A DNA stretch of 9,374 nucleotides from NCBI GenBank assembly GCA_029933755.1, contig JAOZNO010000099.1, positions 1 through 9,374 on the forward strand. Direction: 5' to 3'. Position 1 is the first letter of the stretch; each line of letters opens with the position of its first letter. The notes beneath the pieces were generated by a model, which worked only from the letters and a program-made list of their open reading frames with translations, did not search any database and was not told the DNA's origin. Origin of the DNA: Bacteroidales bacterium. GTDB lineage: Bacteria; Bacteroidota; Bacteroidia; Bacteroidales; NBLH01. A program made the position numbers and the translations under genes. Below, piece by piece: positions 1-5,680 of the stretch.

Positions 1-75
1 GTTTAACAAAAAATAATAAGTGCAAACTTTTATAAAAAGCAAGGGTTTGGTGAATCCCTTAGCTTAAATAGGTAA

Positions 76-155
76 AGTGAGAGCGTGGCTCATTGGCAAA
101 CAGCGTATTAAAGCAAATTAAGCAACACTGTTAATTTACAAGCCACGCCCTCACT
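76..155. repeat. 80-nt imperfect inverted-repeat element with nested hairpin
   Basis: The arms AGTGAGAGCGTGGCT (76-90) and AGCCACGCCCTCACT (141-155) are reverse complements at 14 of 15 positions. Inside the 50-nt loop a second perfect pair occurs, AAATTAA (115-121) with TTAATTT (131-137). The arms are GC-rich in an AT-rich setting, so this is unlikely to be chance. It could be a folded non-coding RNA, a miniature mobile element, or the decayed ends of something larger. No ORF lies inside. The function is unknown. Confidence 0.6.
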
Positions 156-168
156 AACAATTAGCAGC

Positions 169-448
169 TAAGCAAAACTTATACAAACCCGTCAGACCGC
201 TGGGAGCGGTCAGACGAATAAAGCTAAGCAGTCAGGGTTTGACTCAGTTATTAAACAGTAAATAGATAAATATTTTGAGCAAAAACATATTGCAAGTCAA
301 GCCCTAACTTTGCGTAAAGCATTCTAATAAATCCGGTATAAAAATAATGAAATAGGAAGCATAGCGAAGGCTTCAGTTGTTAATATGATAGATGCCAAGC
401 TTAATAATCGCTTGCAATTTGCCAGGATATTCACGCCTTCGCTTTTTA
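169..448. repeat. Dispersed intergenic repeat R1, copy A
   Basis: This segment is clearly homologous to 4405-4729. Shared blocks include AAACCCGTCAGACCGCT, the TTATTAAACA(G/A)TAAATAGATAA block, and a near-identical run from CATTCTAATAAATCC through AATAATGAAATAGGAA. The 3' end, GCAATTTGCCAGGATATTCA followed by GCCTTCGCTTTTTA, is also shared. It contains three stems. A compact hairpin pairs GACCGCT (195-201) with AGCGGTC (205-211), extended by CGTC/GACG. A pair AGTCAGGGTTTGACT (229-243) folds with 295-309. AGCGAAGGC (363-371) pairs with GCCTTCGCT (435-443), which is followed by T5. It has no ORF. It may be a structured RNA, a MITE-like element, or a REP-like mosaic. Confidence 0.75.
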
Positions 449-668
449 AATCAACAAGGGTTTTGTGCTTTTTTTTAGGAGATTAAATAAAGTTTAGATT
501 TGTCCAAAGCATATATTTTTTTTCATCCCCGAGTTGGTATTTGCTAAAAAACATCATTTTCCATAATAATACACCATTTAACTATTGGTAAATAGAAGCC
601 ACCAACCTAAATCCAATAGTAAAACAGAGAACAACTACCTAATTCCAATAGTGTTGGATATTTTTTTG
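449..668 (+). promoter_or_regulatory. Upstream region of the DUF4143 ATPase with three 32-bp-phased CCAATAGT boxes
   Basis: The 8-mer CCAATAGT occurs at 613-620 and 645-652, and its reverse complement ACTATTGG at 581-588. The three starts (581, 613, 645) are exactly 32 bp apart, about three helical turns. The last two lie in a longer direct repeat (603-620 and 635-652, 16 of 18 identical). The last box is also the left half of an imperfect palindrome TCCAATAGTGTTGGA (644-658), just upstream of the -7 element. This looks like a regulator binding array, which is inference. The rest of the region (449-580) shows only AT-rich DNA with an isolated TAGATTTG at 495-502. Confidence 0.5.
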
Positions 669-676
669 TATATTTG
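669..676 (+). promoter_or_regulatory. Bacteroidetes -7 promoter element for the DUF4143 ATPase
   Basis: TATATTTG matches the TAnnTTTG -7 consensus of the Bacteroidetes primary sigma factor. It ends 11 nt before the ATG at 688, so the leader would be only a few bases, near leaderless. I see no -33 TTTG at the usual 19-21 bp spacing (the nearest TTG is at 654-656, 12 bp away), so an activator may be needed. Confidence 0.55.
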
Positions 677-687
677 TATCAAAAAGA

Positions 688-2055
688 ATGGAAAGGGAAA
701 TTGAAAAATATTTGATACAGTGGCAAAAAAGCCCAAACCGGAAACCTTTAATTTTGCGTGGCGCCAGACAGGTTGGTAAAACATATAGTATTGATAAATT
801 TGCCAAAACCAACTATAAGCATTACCTTAAAATTAATATTGAACAGGATAAACAACTACAAAGTATTTTCGAAAGTAACCAGCCACTACAAATTATTGAC
901 GATTTAACGGCATTATACCAAATTCCGCTAAAAGATAATGATAGCTTATTATTTATCGACGAAATTCAATTAGCTCCAAAGGCTATTATCTCTCTTCGTT
1001 ATTTTTTCGAGCAAAAACCAAATTTACATATAATTGCAGCTGGCTCGTTGCTTGATCATACACTTAATGAAATACAATACTCTATGCCTGTTGGTCGTGT
1101 AGAATTTGCATATATGTATCCTTTAAACTTTAAAGAATTTTTATTGGCACGTAGGGAAAACGGACTCGTAAATTTTATTGAAGATTATACGCCCGAAAGC
1201 TTGTTTAGCTCAGCAATACACCAACGAATTAGCGAACATCTACGATTATACTTTTTCATAGGTGGTATGCCGGAAGCTGTTGACACTTACATCAAGACAA
1301 AAGACATGGTAGAAGTAGAAAAGGTTCATTCCAGTATTCTTACATCAATTCAATACGATTTTGCAAAATATGGCACACGTAAACAACAAGAATATTTAAA
1401 AGATGTATTACATTATTGTGCCAACAATATTGGACAAAAGGTGAAATATGTAAATATTAATAGACACACACACTCCAAGCTATTGCAAGATGCTATTTTA
1501 AAATTAGAAATGAGCAGGATAATACATCTTGTCCGCCATACAAAATCGTCAGAAATACCACTTACGCAATATCAGGACAATAATGTTTTCAAGCCCTTAT
1601 TTATGGATATTGGAATGGTATGTCACCTGGCAAGAATAAAACTAAGTGATTTGCGTAATTTGGCAAGTGATTTTGAAGGCGGTTTGGCGGAACAGTTTGT
1701 AGGACAAGAACTTGTTGCAAATAGTGCTTTTTATACCGAGCAAAAGCTAAATTATTGGACACGAGATGCAAAAAATGCAAATGCTGAAATTGACTATTTA
1801 TATCAAATAGGCAATCAGGTGTTTCCTGTTGAAGTTAAGGCAGGTAAGCGAGGCACTTTAAAATCTTTACATGTATATTTAAGCGAGAAAAAGAAAAAAA
1901 CAGGCATTCGCCTTAATATAGACATCCCCAGCTACGGCAAAAACTTAACTGCAAAAATTAATTTGCCTGATAGTAAAGAATTAAAATACGACTTGTTATC
2001 CTTGCCACTTTATTTTGCAGGAAAGCTACAATCTTATATTAAACTTTTTACCTGA
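688..2055 (+). CDS. AAA family ATPase with DUF4143 C-terminal domain
   Basis: A 455-residue protein of the AAA_14/DUF4143 family, probably cytoplasmic, with unknown cellular role. The P-loop GARQVGKT sits at residues 25-32 and the Walker B LLFIDE ends at D91-E92. A sensor-like AAGSLLD is near 118-123. The family block GRVEFAYMYPLNFKEFL follows (about 136-152), then GGMPEAV (192-198). The C-terminal half has a restriction-endonuclease-like signature: E367-I-D369 followed by V-E382-V-K384. Length and order are normal for the family, so it looks intact. ATG 688 is the first start after an in-frame stop at 649-651, and it has only the A-rich AAAAAGA upstream. It stands alone, with its own promoter. 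Members are often found in accessory regions in multiple copies. A role in defence or mobile DNA is inference. Confidence 0.9.
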   Translation: MEREIEKYLIQWQKSPNRKPLILRGARQVGKTYSIDKFAKTNYKHYLKINIEQDKQLQSIFESNQPLQIIDDLTALYQIPLKDNDSLLFIDEIQLAPKAIISLRYFFEQKPNLHIIAAGSLLDHTLNEIQYSMPVGRVEFAYMYPLNFKEFLLARRENGLVNFIEDYTPESLFSSAIHQRISEHLRLYFFIGGMPEAVDTYIKTKDMVEVEKVHSSILTSIQYDFAKYGTRKQQEYLKDVLHYCANNIGQKVKYVNINRHTHSKLLQDAILKLEMSRIIHLVRHTKSSEIPLTQYQDNNVFKPLFMDIGMVCHLARIKLSDLRNLASDFEGGLAEQFVGQELVANSAFYTEQKLNYWTRDAKNANAEIDYLYQIGNQVFPVEVKAGKRGTLKSLHVYLSEKKKKTGIRLNIDIPSYGKNLTAKINLPDSKELKYDLLSLPLYFAGKLQSYIKLFT

Positions 2056-2225
2056 ATCTAACAATACTAATTGGCTGCTGTATTCATTAATTAAGAACTA
2101 AACATATTATTTTAGCATAAAATATATTTTTATTAAATCACAAACTGCAAAAAGTTTAGGATATACCCTAATCTTTCTGCATATTTACATAAACATCAGG
2201 ATATAACAATAAATGGTTTTGTGCT

Positions 2226-2300
2226 ATGATTTTACGAAGAAAATACCTTGCCCGAATTGAAGGATATATAAACAAACCTGTAATAAAACATAGCCTTTAA
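2226..2300 (+). pseudogene. 5' remnant of a second AAA (DUF4143-type) ATPase gene
   Basis: ATG at 2226 opens a 24-codon frame, MILRRKYLARIEGYINKP followed by VIKHSL and TAA. This resembles the usual first ~20 residues of AAA_14/DUF4143 ATPases, which run RRKYLxRIxxYIxKPVIK and then into a hydrophobic strand and a P-loop. Here the reading frame stops before any P-loop. The stop codon lies inside a hairpin repeat (R4), which shares TAATAAAAC plus TAGCCTTTAAGC (one mismatch) with 5194-5214. The simplest reading is that deletion or insertion at the repeat removed the rest of the gene. A chance resemblance is possible because the stretch is short. Confidence 0.5.
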
Positions 2301-2395
2301 GCAGTTCACCTACGGCAAGCCTTTGGCGACCGAAGAATTAAAACCGCTAAAAGGCACAATAAAAAAACTTTTTAGCGGTTTGCACCGCTTAAAAG
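2281..2395. repeat. R4 hairpin repeat, copy 1, with mutually exclusive stems
   Basis: The left end, TAATAAAACATAGCCTTTAAGC (22 nt, written here as TAATAAAAC, A, TAGCCTTTAAGC), matches 5193-5214 with one mismatch. The right end is a hairpin with a TTGC loop: AGCGGT (2374-2379), TTGC, ACCGCT (2384-2389), extended by CTTTT/AAAAG. The same left strand can instead pair with AAACCGCTAAAA (2341-2352), a perfect 12-bp stem to 2370-2381. The two folds cannot coexist. No promoter or downstream gene on the plus strand explains an attenuator. On the minus strand it lies about 145 nt past the stop of the 2539-4074 gene and could help end that transcript. Confidence 0.55.
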
Positions 2396-2449
2396 TTATA
2401 CCAAAGCGGGAACATACCGAAAAAATACTTAAAGTTGATTCTTTAAACA

Positions 2450-2483
2450 TTCAACACACAATATACAATTTTCAACATACAAT
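2450..2483. repeat. Short direct repeat TTCAACAyACAAT, 21 bp apart
   Basis: TTCAACACACAAT (2450-2462) and TTCAACATACAAT (2471-2483) differ at one base and start exactly 21 bp apart, two helical turns. They lie between the R4 element and the 3' end of the minus-strand gene. This may be a binding site pair or a small tandem duplication. Nothing else is recognisable between 2396 and 2538 apart from an AT-only palindrome at 2521-2532. Confidence 0.4.
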
Positions 2484-2538
2484 TAAACGACCTCTACACA
2501 ATGGATTTGGTACGTCAGCAATTTTTAAAAATCAATGC

Positions 2539-4074
2539 TTAGTTTTCAATATAATCATCAACTCTCTTTTTTTCAGTATCAAAATTAATTCCAAGAAGAA
2601 TTATTTGGCGTTTATCATCAGTATATTTTTCAGCATATTTTTTTGTTTTAATCTGTTCTATAGCTTTTTTTGCCGACTGATTTATTTTAAATTCTATAAT
2701 ATAAATATTGTTATCGGTTTTAATAATCGCATCAATTCTGCCATCAATTGTTAATACTTCTGTTTCTATCTGATAACCTGTTAATTTCATCACCAAATAA
2801 AACAAAGAATGATAATATTTTTCTTTATCTTCAACAATAGAATATGGAATGGTTTTTAAAAGAGTATTGAAATGAATAATAAATTTATCTATTTTATTAT
2901 CAGAGAAACTGTCGGCTATTTTAAAAAGTAAAGACTGAGTAATATCAAAATTACCATTTGTGAGCGTAGTTAAAATATGTTTTGAAAATGCCTCTGCAAC
3001 TTCATTATTCGGATATGATAATTTAATTCTTCGTGTGCGTAAATCTATACTTTTAATGGTTAAATACCCTGTTTGAAATAATAAAGAATTTAATTTCAGA
3101 TTTTTAATGTCATATTTATCAAGTACTTCTGTTGAAGTATATGAGTTTTCAATATCAAAAGCTGTAAATTTCTGATTTTTAATAATTTCCATCAACATAG
3201 TTGGTGTACCTGTTGAGAACCAATAATTCCTGAAATCCTGATTTTTAAACAGATTCATCAATGAAACAGGATTATACAATCTTGTTAAACCGTCCCAGGA
3301 ATATCCGTTGTACCATTTTTTTATTTCGGTCATTATGTCCGGGAAAATATCCTTGTAAAATTCAGCTACTTCTTCAATGTAATTAGAAAAATATTTTACT
3401 ACCTCTTCTTTTGTCCAACCTGCAATTTGACTAAAATTTTTATTGAGGGTAATGTCTTCCAAATTATTCAAATCAGAAAAAATTGAAACATGACTAAATT
3501 TTGAAACCCCTGTAATAAATAAAAATCTCAAATATTTATCTGCATCTTTCAAGATAGAATAAAAACTTTTTAATGTTTTTAGATTTTTTTCCGCCTGTGG
3601 AATATCATCCATATAGTCAATAATTGGCTTATCGTATTCGTCAATAACTATTACAACCTTCCCTTTTTTGGAAAGTTTAATTATTAACTCTTCAAACTTT
3701 TCAGGATAAGATTTTTTTTCTAAGGTAACATTATTATTATTCGCAATGTCAGACAATTGATTGTATATTGCTTGTTCTAAGCCAATTACATTGTGCCCTA
3801 TTTTTGAAAATGAAATTTTGATAACAGGATGTGATTTTTCCCAATCCCATTTATCGTAAATCCACAAATTTTTGAAAAGTTCTTTATTTCCAAGAAATAA
3901 TTCTTTTAGCGTATTTGCAAGCAGTGATTTTCCAAATCTTCGAGGCCGCGACAAAAAATAATAGCTCCCTTCAGTTACTAATTTATAGATATTTTCTGTT
4001 TTATCTACATAAATACAGTTGTTTCCAATTACTTCCGAAAATTCTTGATGACCAAGTGCAAGTCTTTTTTTCAT
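2539..4074 (-). CDS. AAA-ATPase-like protein with C-terminal PD-(D/E)XK nuclease domain
   Basis: A 511-residue protein of the predicted AAA-ATPase (AAA_9) plus PDDEXK_9 family, formerly DUF1703. The N-terminus MKKRLALGHQEFSEVI and IYVDKT near residues 21-26 are typical of the family. The P-loop is the variant SRPRRFGKS (42-50) and Walker B is VIVIDEYDKP (141-150). ITGVSKFSHVSIFSDLNNL (about 187-205) and WYNGYSWDG (254-262) are family blocks. The nuclease signature is D448, then E461-F-K463, with Q474 downstream in AIEQIKTKKYAEKY. The frame can be extended to a TTG at 4098, but that codon lies inside the -7 element, so I chose ATG 4074. It is full length and stands alone. Function is unknown; DNA binding or cleavage is inferred from the fold. 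Confidence 0.9.
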   Translation of the reverse strand: MKKRLALGHQEFSEVIGNNCIYVDKTENIYKLVTEGSYYFLSRPRRFGKSLLANTLKELFLGNKELFKNLWIYDKWDWEKSHPVIKISFSKIGHNVIGLEQAIYNQLSDIANNNNVTLEKKSYPEKFEELIIKLSKKGKVVIVIDEYDKPIIDYMDDIPQAEKNLKTLKSFYSILKDADKYLRFLFITGVSKFSHVSIFSDLNNLEDITLNKNFSQIAGWTKEEVVKYFSNYIEEVAEFYKDIFPDIMTEIKKWYNGYSWDGLTRLYNPVSLMNLFKNQDFRNYWFSTGTPTMLMEIIKNQKFTAFDIENSYTSTEVLDKYDIKNLKLNSLLFQTGYLTIKSIDLRTRRIKLSYPNNEVAEAFSKHILTTLTNGNFDITQSLLFKIADSFSDNKIDKFIIHFNTLLKTIPYSIVEDKEKYYHSLFYLVMKLTGYQIETEVLTIDGRIDAIIKTDNNIYIIEFKINQSAKKAIEQIKTKKYAEKYTDDKRQIILLGINFDTEKKRVDDYIEN

Positions 4075-4095
4075 AATGCAAGTTATCTGATAGAA

Positions 4096-4103
4096 CAAAG
4101 ATA
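4096..4103 (-). promoter_or_regulatory. -7 promoter element for the AAA-ATPase/PD-(D/E)XK gene
   Basis: On the minus strand 4103 to 4096 reads TATCTTTG, a full match to TAnnTTTG. It lies 21 bases before ATG 4074, giving a leader of about 15 nt. No clear -33 TTTG is seen. The element includes the TTG that would be the start of the longer frame, which argues against that start. Confidence 0.6.
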
Positions 4104-4244
4104 CGAAAAAGATAAATCTTTTATATATTTTTTATCCTTGTCTAAAAATTTATCTCAAAATAATTACTTGTATATCCGCAAAGGCGGCTTCTTGCATAAA
4201 AATAAAAGTATGAATTTTTGAATATACAATAATCAAAATAATCC

Positions 4245-4300
4245 TTTCATTATAATGAAATTTTCACTGTCTTTATCGTAAACTTTTCATTATGTAGAAA
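4245..4300. promoter_or_regulatory. Pair of 16-bp palindromes, operator-like
   Basis: TTTCATTATAATGAAA (4245-4260) is a perfect 16-bp palindrome. A second, imperfect copy TTTCATTATGTAGAAA (4285-4300, 13 of 16 identical) begins 40 bp later, close to four helical turns. They lie 140-200 bp upstream of the minus-strand promoter at 4096-4103. Two phased dyads suggest a dimeric regulator's site, but no regulator gene adjoins them. The preceding stretch (4104-4244) holds only a small CCGC/GCGG hairpin at about 4170-4181. Confidence 0.4.
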
Positions 4301-4339
4301 GTAACAAAGTATACAGAATATTTTAAAAAACATCTCTAT

Positions 4340-4399
4340 CCTGATTAATTCCCCGCTAGGCGGGGCAGGCTATGCGTTTTTTCTTATTGGAATTGAGGC
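4340..4399. repeat. Dispersed repeat R2, copy 1 (GC hairpin plus T-run)
   Basis: It matches 9042-9099 closely: CCTGATTAATTCCCCGCTA, GAGGC- or CAGGC-TATGC, a TTTTTTCTTA run and (G/A)ATTGAGGC. It holds the hairpin CCCCGC (4351-4356), TAG, GCGGGG (4360-4365), with a T-run 11 nt downstream. R1 copy B begins only 6 bp after its end, so the two repeats are joined here but not at the other copies. Confidence 0.7.
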
Positions 4400-4404
4400 T
4401 CAGG

Positions 4405-4729
4405 TAAGCAAAACTTATGCAAACCCGTCAGACCGCTGAAGCGGTCATACGGATAAAATTGCATCTGAAATATTATGATTGACTTAACAATAGCAATTCG
4501 TAGCTAAACAGTAAGGCTTTGACTTATTTATTAAACAATAAATAGATAATTAACTCAAGCAACAATATATTAAACAGTCAAACCCTGACTTTACGAAAAC
4601 CATTCTAATAAATCCAGTATAAAAATAATGAAATAGGAACCATAGCAAAGGCTTGGGTTATTAATGTACTGGATATCAGTATTAATAATTACTCGCAATT
4701 TGCCAGGATATTCAAGCCTTCGCTTTTTA
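4405..4729. repeat. Dispersed intergenic repeat R1, copy B
   Basis: Second copy of the element at 169-448, with about 45 bp more sequence between the first hairpin and the TTATTAAACA block (near 4458-4501). The first hairpin is kept as GACCGC (4431-4436), loop TGAA, GCGGTC (4441-4446). The terminal stem is longer here: AGCAAAGGCTTG (4644-4655) against CAAGCCTTCGCT (4713-4724), 11 of 12, again followed by T5. In copy A the paired core is AGCGAAGGC/GCCTTCGCT. The mid-element inverted repeat is also kept (4509-4523 with 4577-4591). Stem positions stay paired although the sequences differ, which favours a folded element over random decay. Confidence 0.75.
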
Positions 4730-4822
4730 GCCAAACCTACTAATTGCCAATATTTCTGCTTACCCCATTATTATTATTCAAGGATGTTATCAGGCTTGCA
4801 AACACTGCTTAATCCTGTATAA

Positions 4823-4866
4823 AAAACAAACTATAATCCAAAATTAATATAATTATATTGAATTAC
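4823..4866. repeat. Dispersed repeat R3, copy 1
   Basis: This 44-bp AT-rich segment matches 6847-6890 at 41 of 44 positions with no gaps: AAAACAAACTATAATCCA, then an AT-rich block, then TAATTATATTGAATTAC. The other copy carries the -33 hexamer region of the abiE promoter. Here it is followed by TATGTTTG (4872-4879), a perfect -7 match but at the wrong spacing and with no gene downstream. It may be a relic of a promoter from a lost gene. From 4730 to 4822 I see nothing recognisable. Confidence 0.65.
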
Positions 4867-4893
4867 AATTTTATGTTTGATTTTACTCCCGAA

Positions 4894-4975
4894 AACCCTG
4901 ACAGGGTTGTGCTTGCAAAACACACTAGCCACAAACAACTACTACACAGCCTATTACTCAATCCCTGTCAGGGTT
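4894..4975. repeat. Paired REP-like palindromes AACCCTGACAGGGTT
   Basis: AACCCTGACAGGGTT (4894-4908) is a perfect palindrome around one central base. CCCTGTCAGGGTT (4963-4975) is the inverted second copy. The two form a 13-bp perfect inverted repeat around a 56-bp spacer and could fold either as two small hairpins or as one long stem. R1 carries related GTCAGGGTTTGAC sequences. The arrangement resembles repetitive extragenic palindromes. No transposase lies nearby. Confidence 0.65.
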
Positions 4976-4984
4976 CTTTTTCAA

Positions 4985-5195
4985 ACATTTCACCTTTTTA
5001 GACTGGACTCATAAAAAGAAAAGGATATTGGCTTAAAATGATTACGCACCTTTGGTGCTGAGCATGTTTGTGGATTTTAGCATTGGGCTTCATGCTTCGG
5101 CTATACTCAGCAACCACCCAATACTAATGATTGATTCACACTTGATGCTAGCATTAAAGGTACATAATTAGCTTATTGATAAACTTGGTCAATAA
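4985..5195. other. Gene-free stretch with small inverted repeats
   Basis: No ORF of note in either strand. GCACC-TTT-GGTGC (5046-5058) is a small perfect hairpin, and GCACCTTTGGT recurs at 9221-9231. TGCTGAG (5056-5062) pairs with CTCAGCA (5106-5112), and ATTGGG near 5082 pairs with CCCAAT near 5117. This suggests another folded repeat fragment of about 70 bp. No promoter or terminator is convincing. Confidence 0.35.
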
Positions 5196-5204
5196 TAAAA
5201 CTTA

Positions 5205-5234
5205 GCCTTTAAGCGATTTGCATCGCTTAAAGGC
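5205..5234. repeat. R4 hairpin repeat, copy 2: perfect 13-bp stem, TTGC loop
   Basis: GCCTTTAAGCGAT (5205-5217) and ATCGCTTAAAGGC (5222-5234) are perfect reverse complements around the tetranucleotide loop TTGC. Copy 1 (2374-2389) has AGCGGT/ACCGCT where this copy has AGCGAT/ATCGCT, a paired A-T to G-C change that keeps the stem. The flank TAATAAAACTTAGCC is shared with copy 1. No T-run follows, so it is not an obvious terminator. It lies 116 bp before hipB. Confidence 0.75.
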
Positions 5235-5277
5235 ATTTGAACAAGCCTACTAGACAAAAGCATAGAATATTTTCCCA

Positions 5278-5327
5278 TAAATTTGCAAAACACAATAAAA
5301 GTTAATATATTGTTCTTTATTAAACAA
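5278..5327 (+). promoter_or_regulatory. Candidate promoter and operator of the hipBA operon
   Basis: TAAATTTG (5278-5285) is a perfect TAnnTTTG -7 element. An inverted repeat TTGTT (5310-5314), N8, AACAA (5323-5327) lies downstream. The N8 spacing equals that of the E. coli HipB operator (TATCC-N8-GGATA), though the sequence differs. An operator within the leader would suit autorepression by HipB and HipBA, which is known for the family. The assignment is inference. AAAGGA (5338-5343) is a reasonable ribosome site 7 nt before ATG 5351. Confidence 0.4.
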
Positions 5328-5350
5328 AATGCGAGATAAAGGATAATATT

Positions 5351-5680
5351 ATGACTGATATAGATATTTTACTAAATCAAAGTAATCCAAATTATTTGGC
5401 AAAAAAAATTGCAGAGAATTCAAAAAATAAGCGAATTAAATCCAATTTTACACAACACGAACTGTCTGAACGTTCAGGTGTTAGTCTGTCAAGTTTAAAA
5501 AGGTTTGAACAAAAAGCAGAAATTTCTTTGGCAAGTTTGCTTAAAATAGCCATTGCATTAGATGCAACAGAAATGCTCATGAATCTTTTTACCGAAAATC
5601 AAGCAACAAGTTTAGATGATTATATTAAAGAAAATACACACACAAAAAAACAGAGAGTAAGAAAGCGAAAAAGGAAATGA
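5351..5680 (+). CDS. hipB: HipB-like antitoxin, XRE-family helix-turn-helix regulator
   Basis: A 109-residue DNA-binding protein. Residues about 19-80 form an XRE helix-turn-helix: FTQHELSERSGVSLSSLKRF followed by the helix ISLASLLKIAIALDATEMLM. The last ten residues are very basic (KKQRVRKRKRK), which may add DNA contacts or be the disordered tail. The stop overlaps the start of the HipA gene (ATGA at 5677-5680), so the two are translationally coupled. In this family the antitoxin binds and neutralises the HipA kinase and represses the operon. It is close to normal length for HipB proteins; E. coli HipB is shorter. The start is supported by the AAAGGA site. Confidence 0.87.
   Translation: MTDIDILLNQSNPNYLAKKIAENSKNKRIKSNFTQHELSERSGVSLSSLKRFEQKAEISLASLLKIAIALDATEMLMNLFTENQATSLDDYIKENTHTKKQRVRKRKRK

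Noticed and set aside
2341..2381. Intrinsic terminator of the DUF4143 ATPase gene
   Set aside because: The hairpin lies nearly 290 nt past the stop codon and on the plus strand it is followed by GCACCGC, not a T-run.
2323..2754. Plus-strand open frame of 143 codons overlapping the 3' end of the AAA/PD-(D/E)XK gene
   Set aside because: Its second half is antisense to a well-supported gene, its first half lies in a hairpin repeat, and the predicted protein is low-complexity Phe/Ile/Asn with no recognisable domain.
4104..5350. CRISPR array or tandem repeat locus in the long spacer
   Set aside because: Repeats are dispersed, of several kinds and not regularly spaced; there are no uniform spacers and no cas genes.
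5392..5580. Minus-strand frame inside hipB
   Set aside because: Shadow of the real gene; no family resemblance and no start signal.
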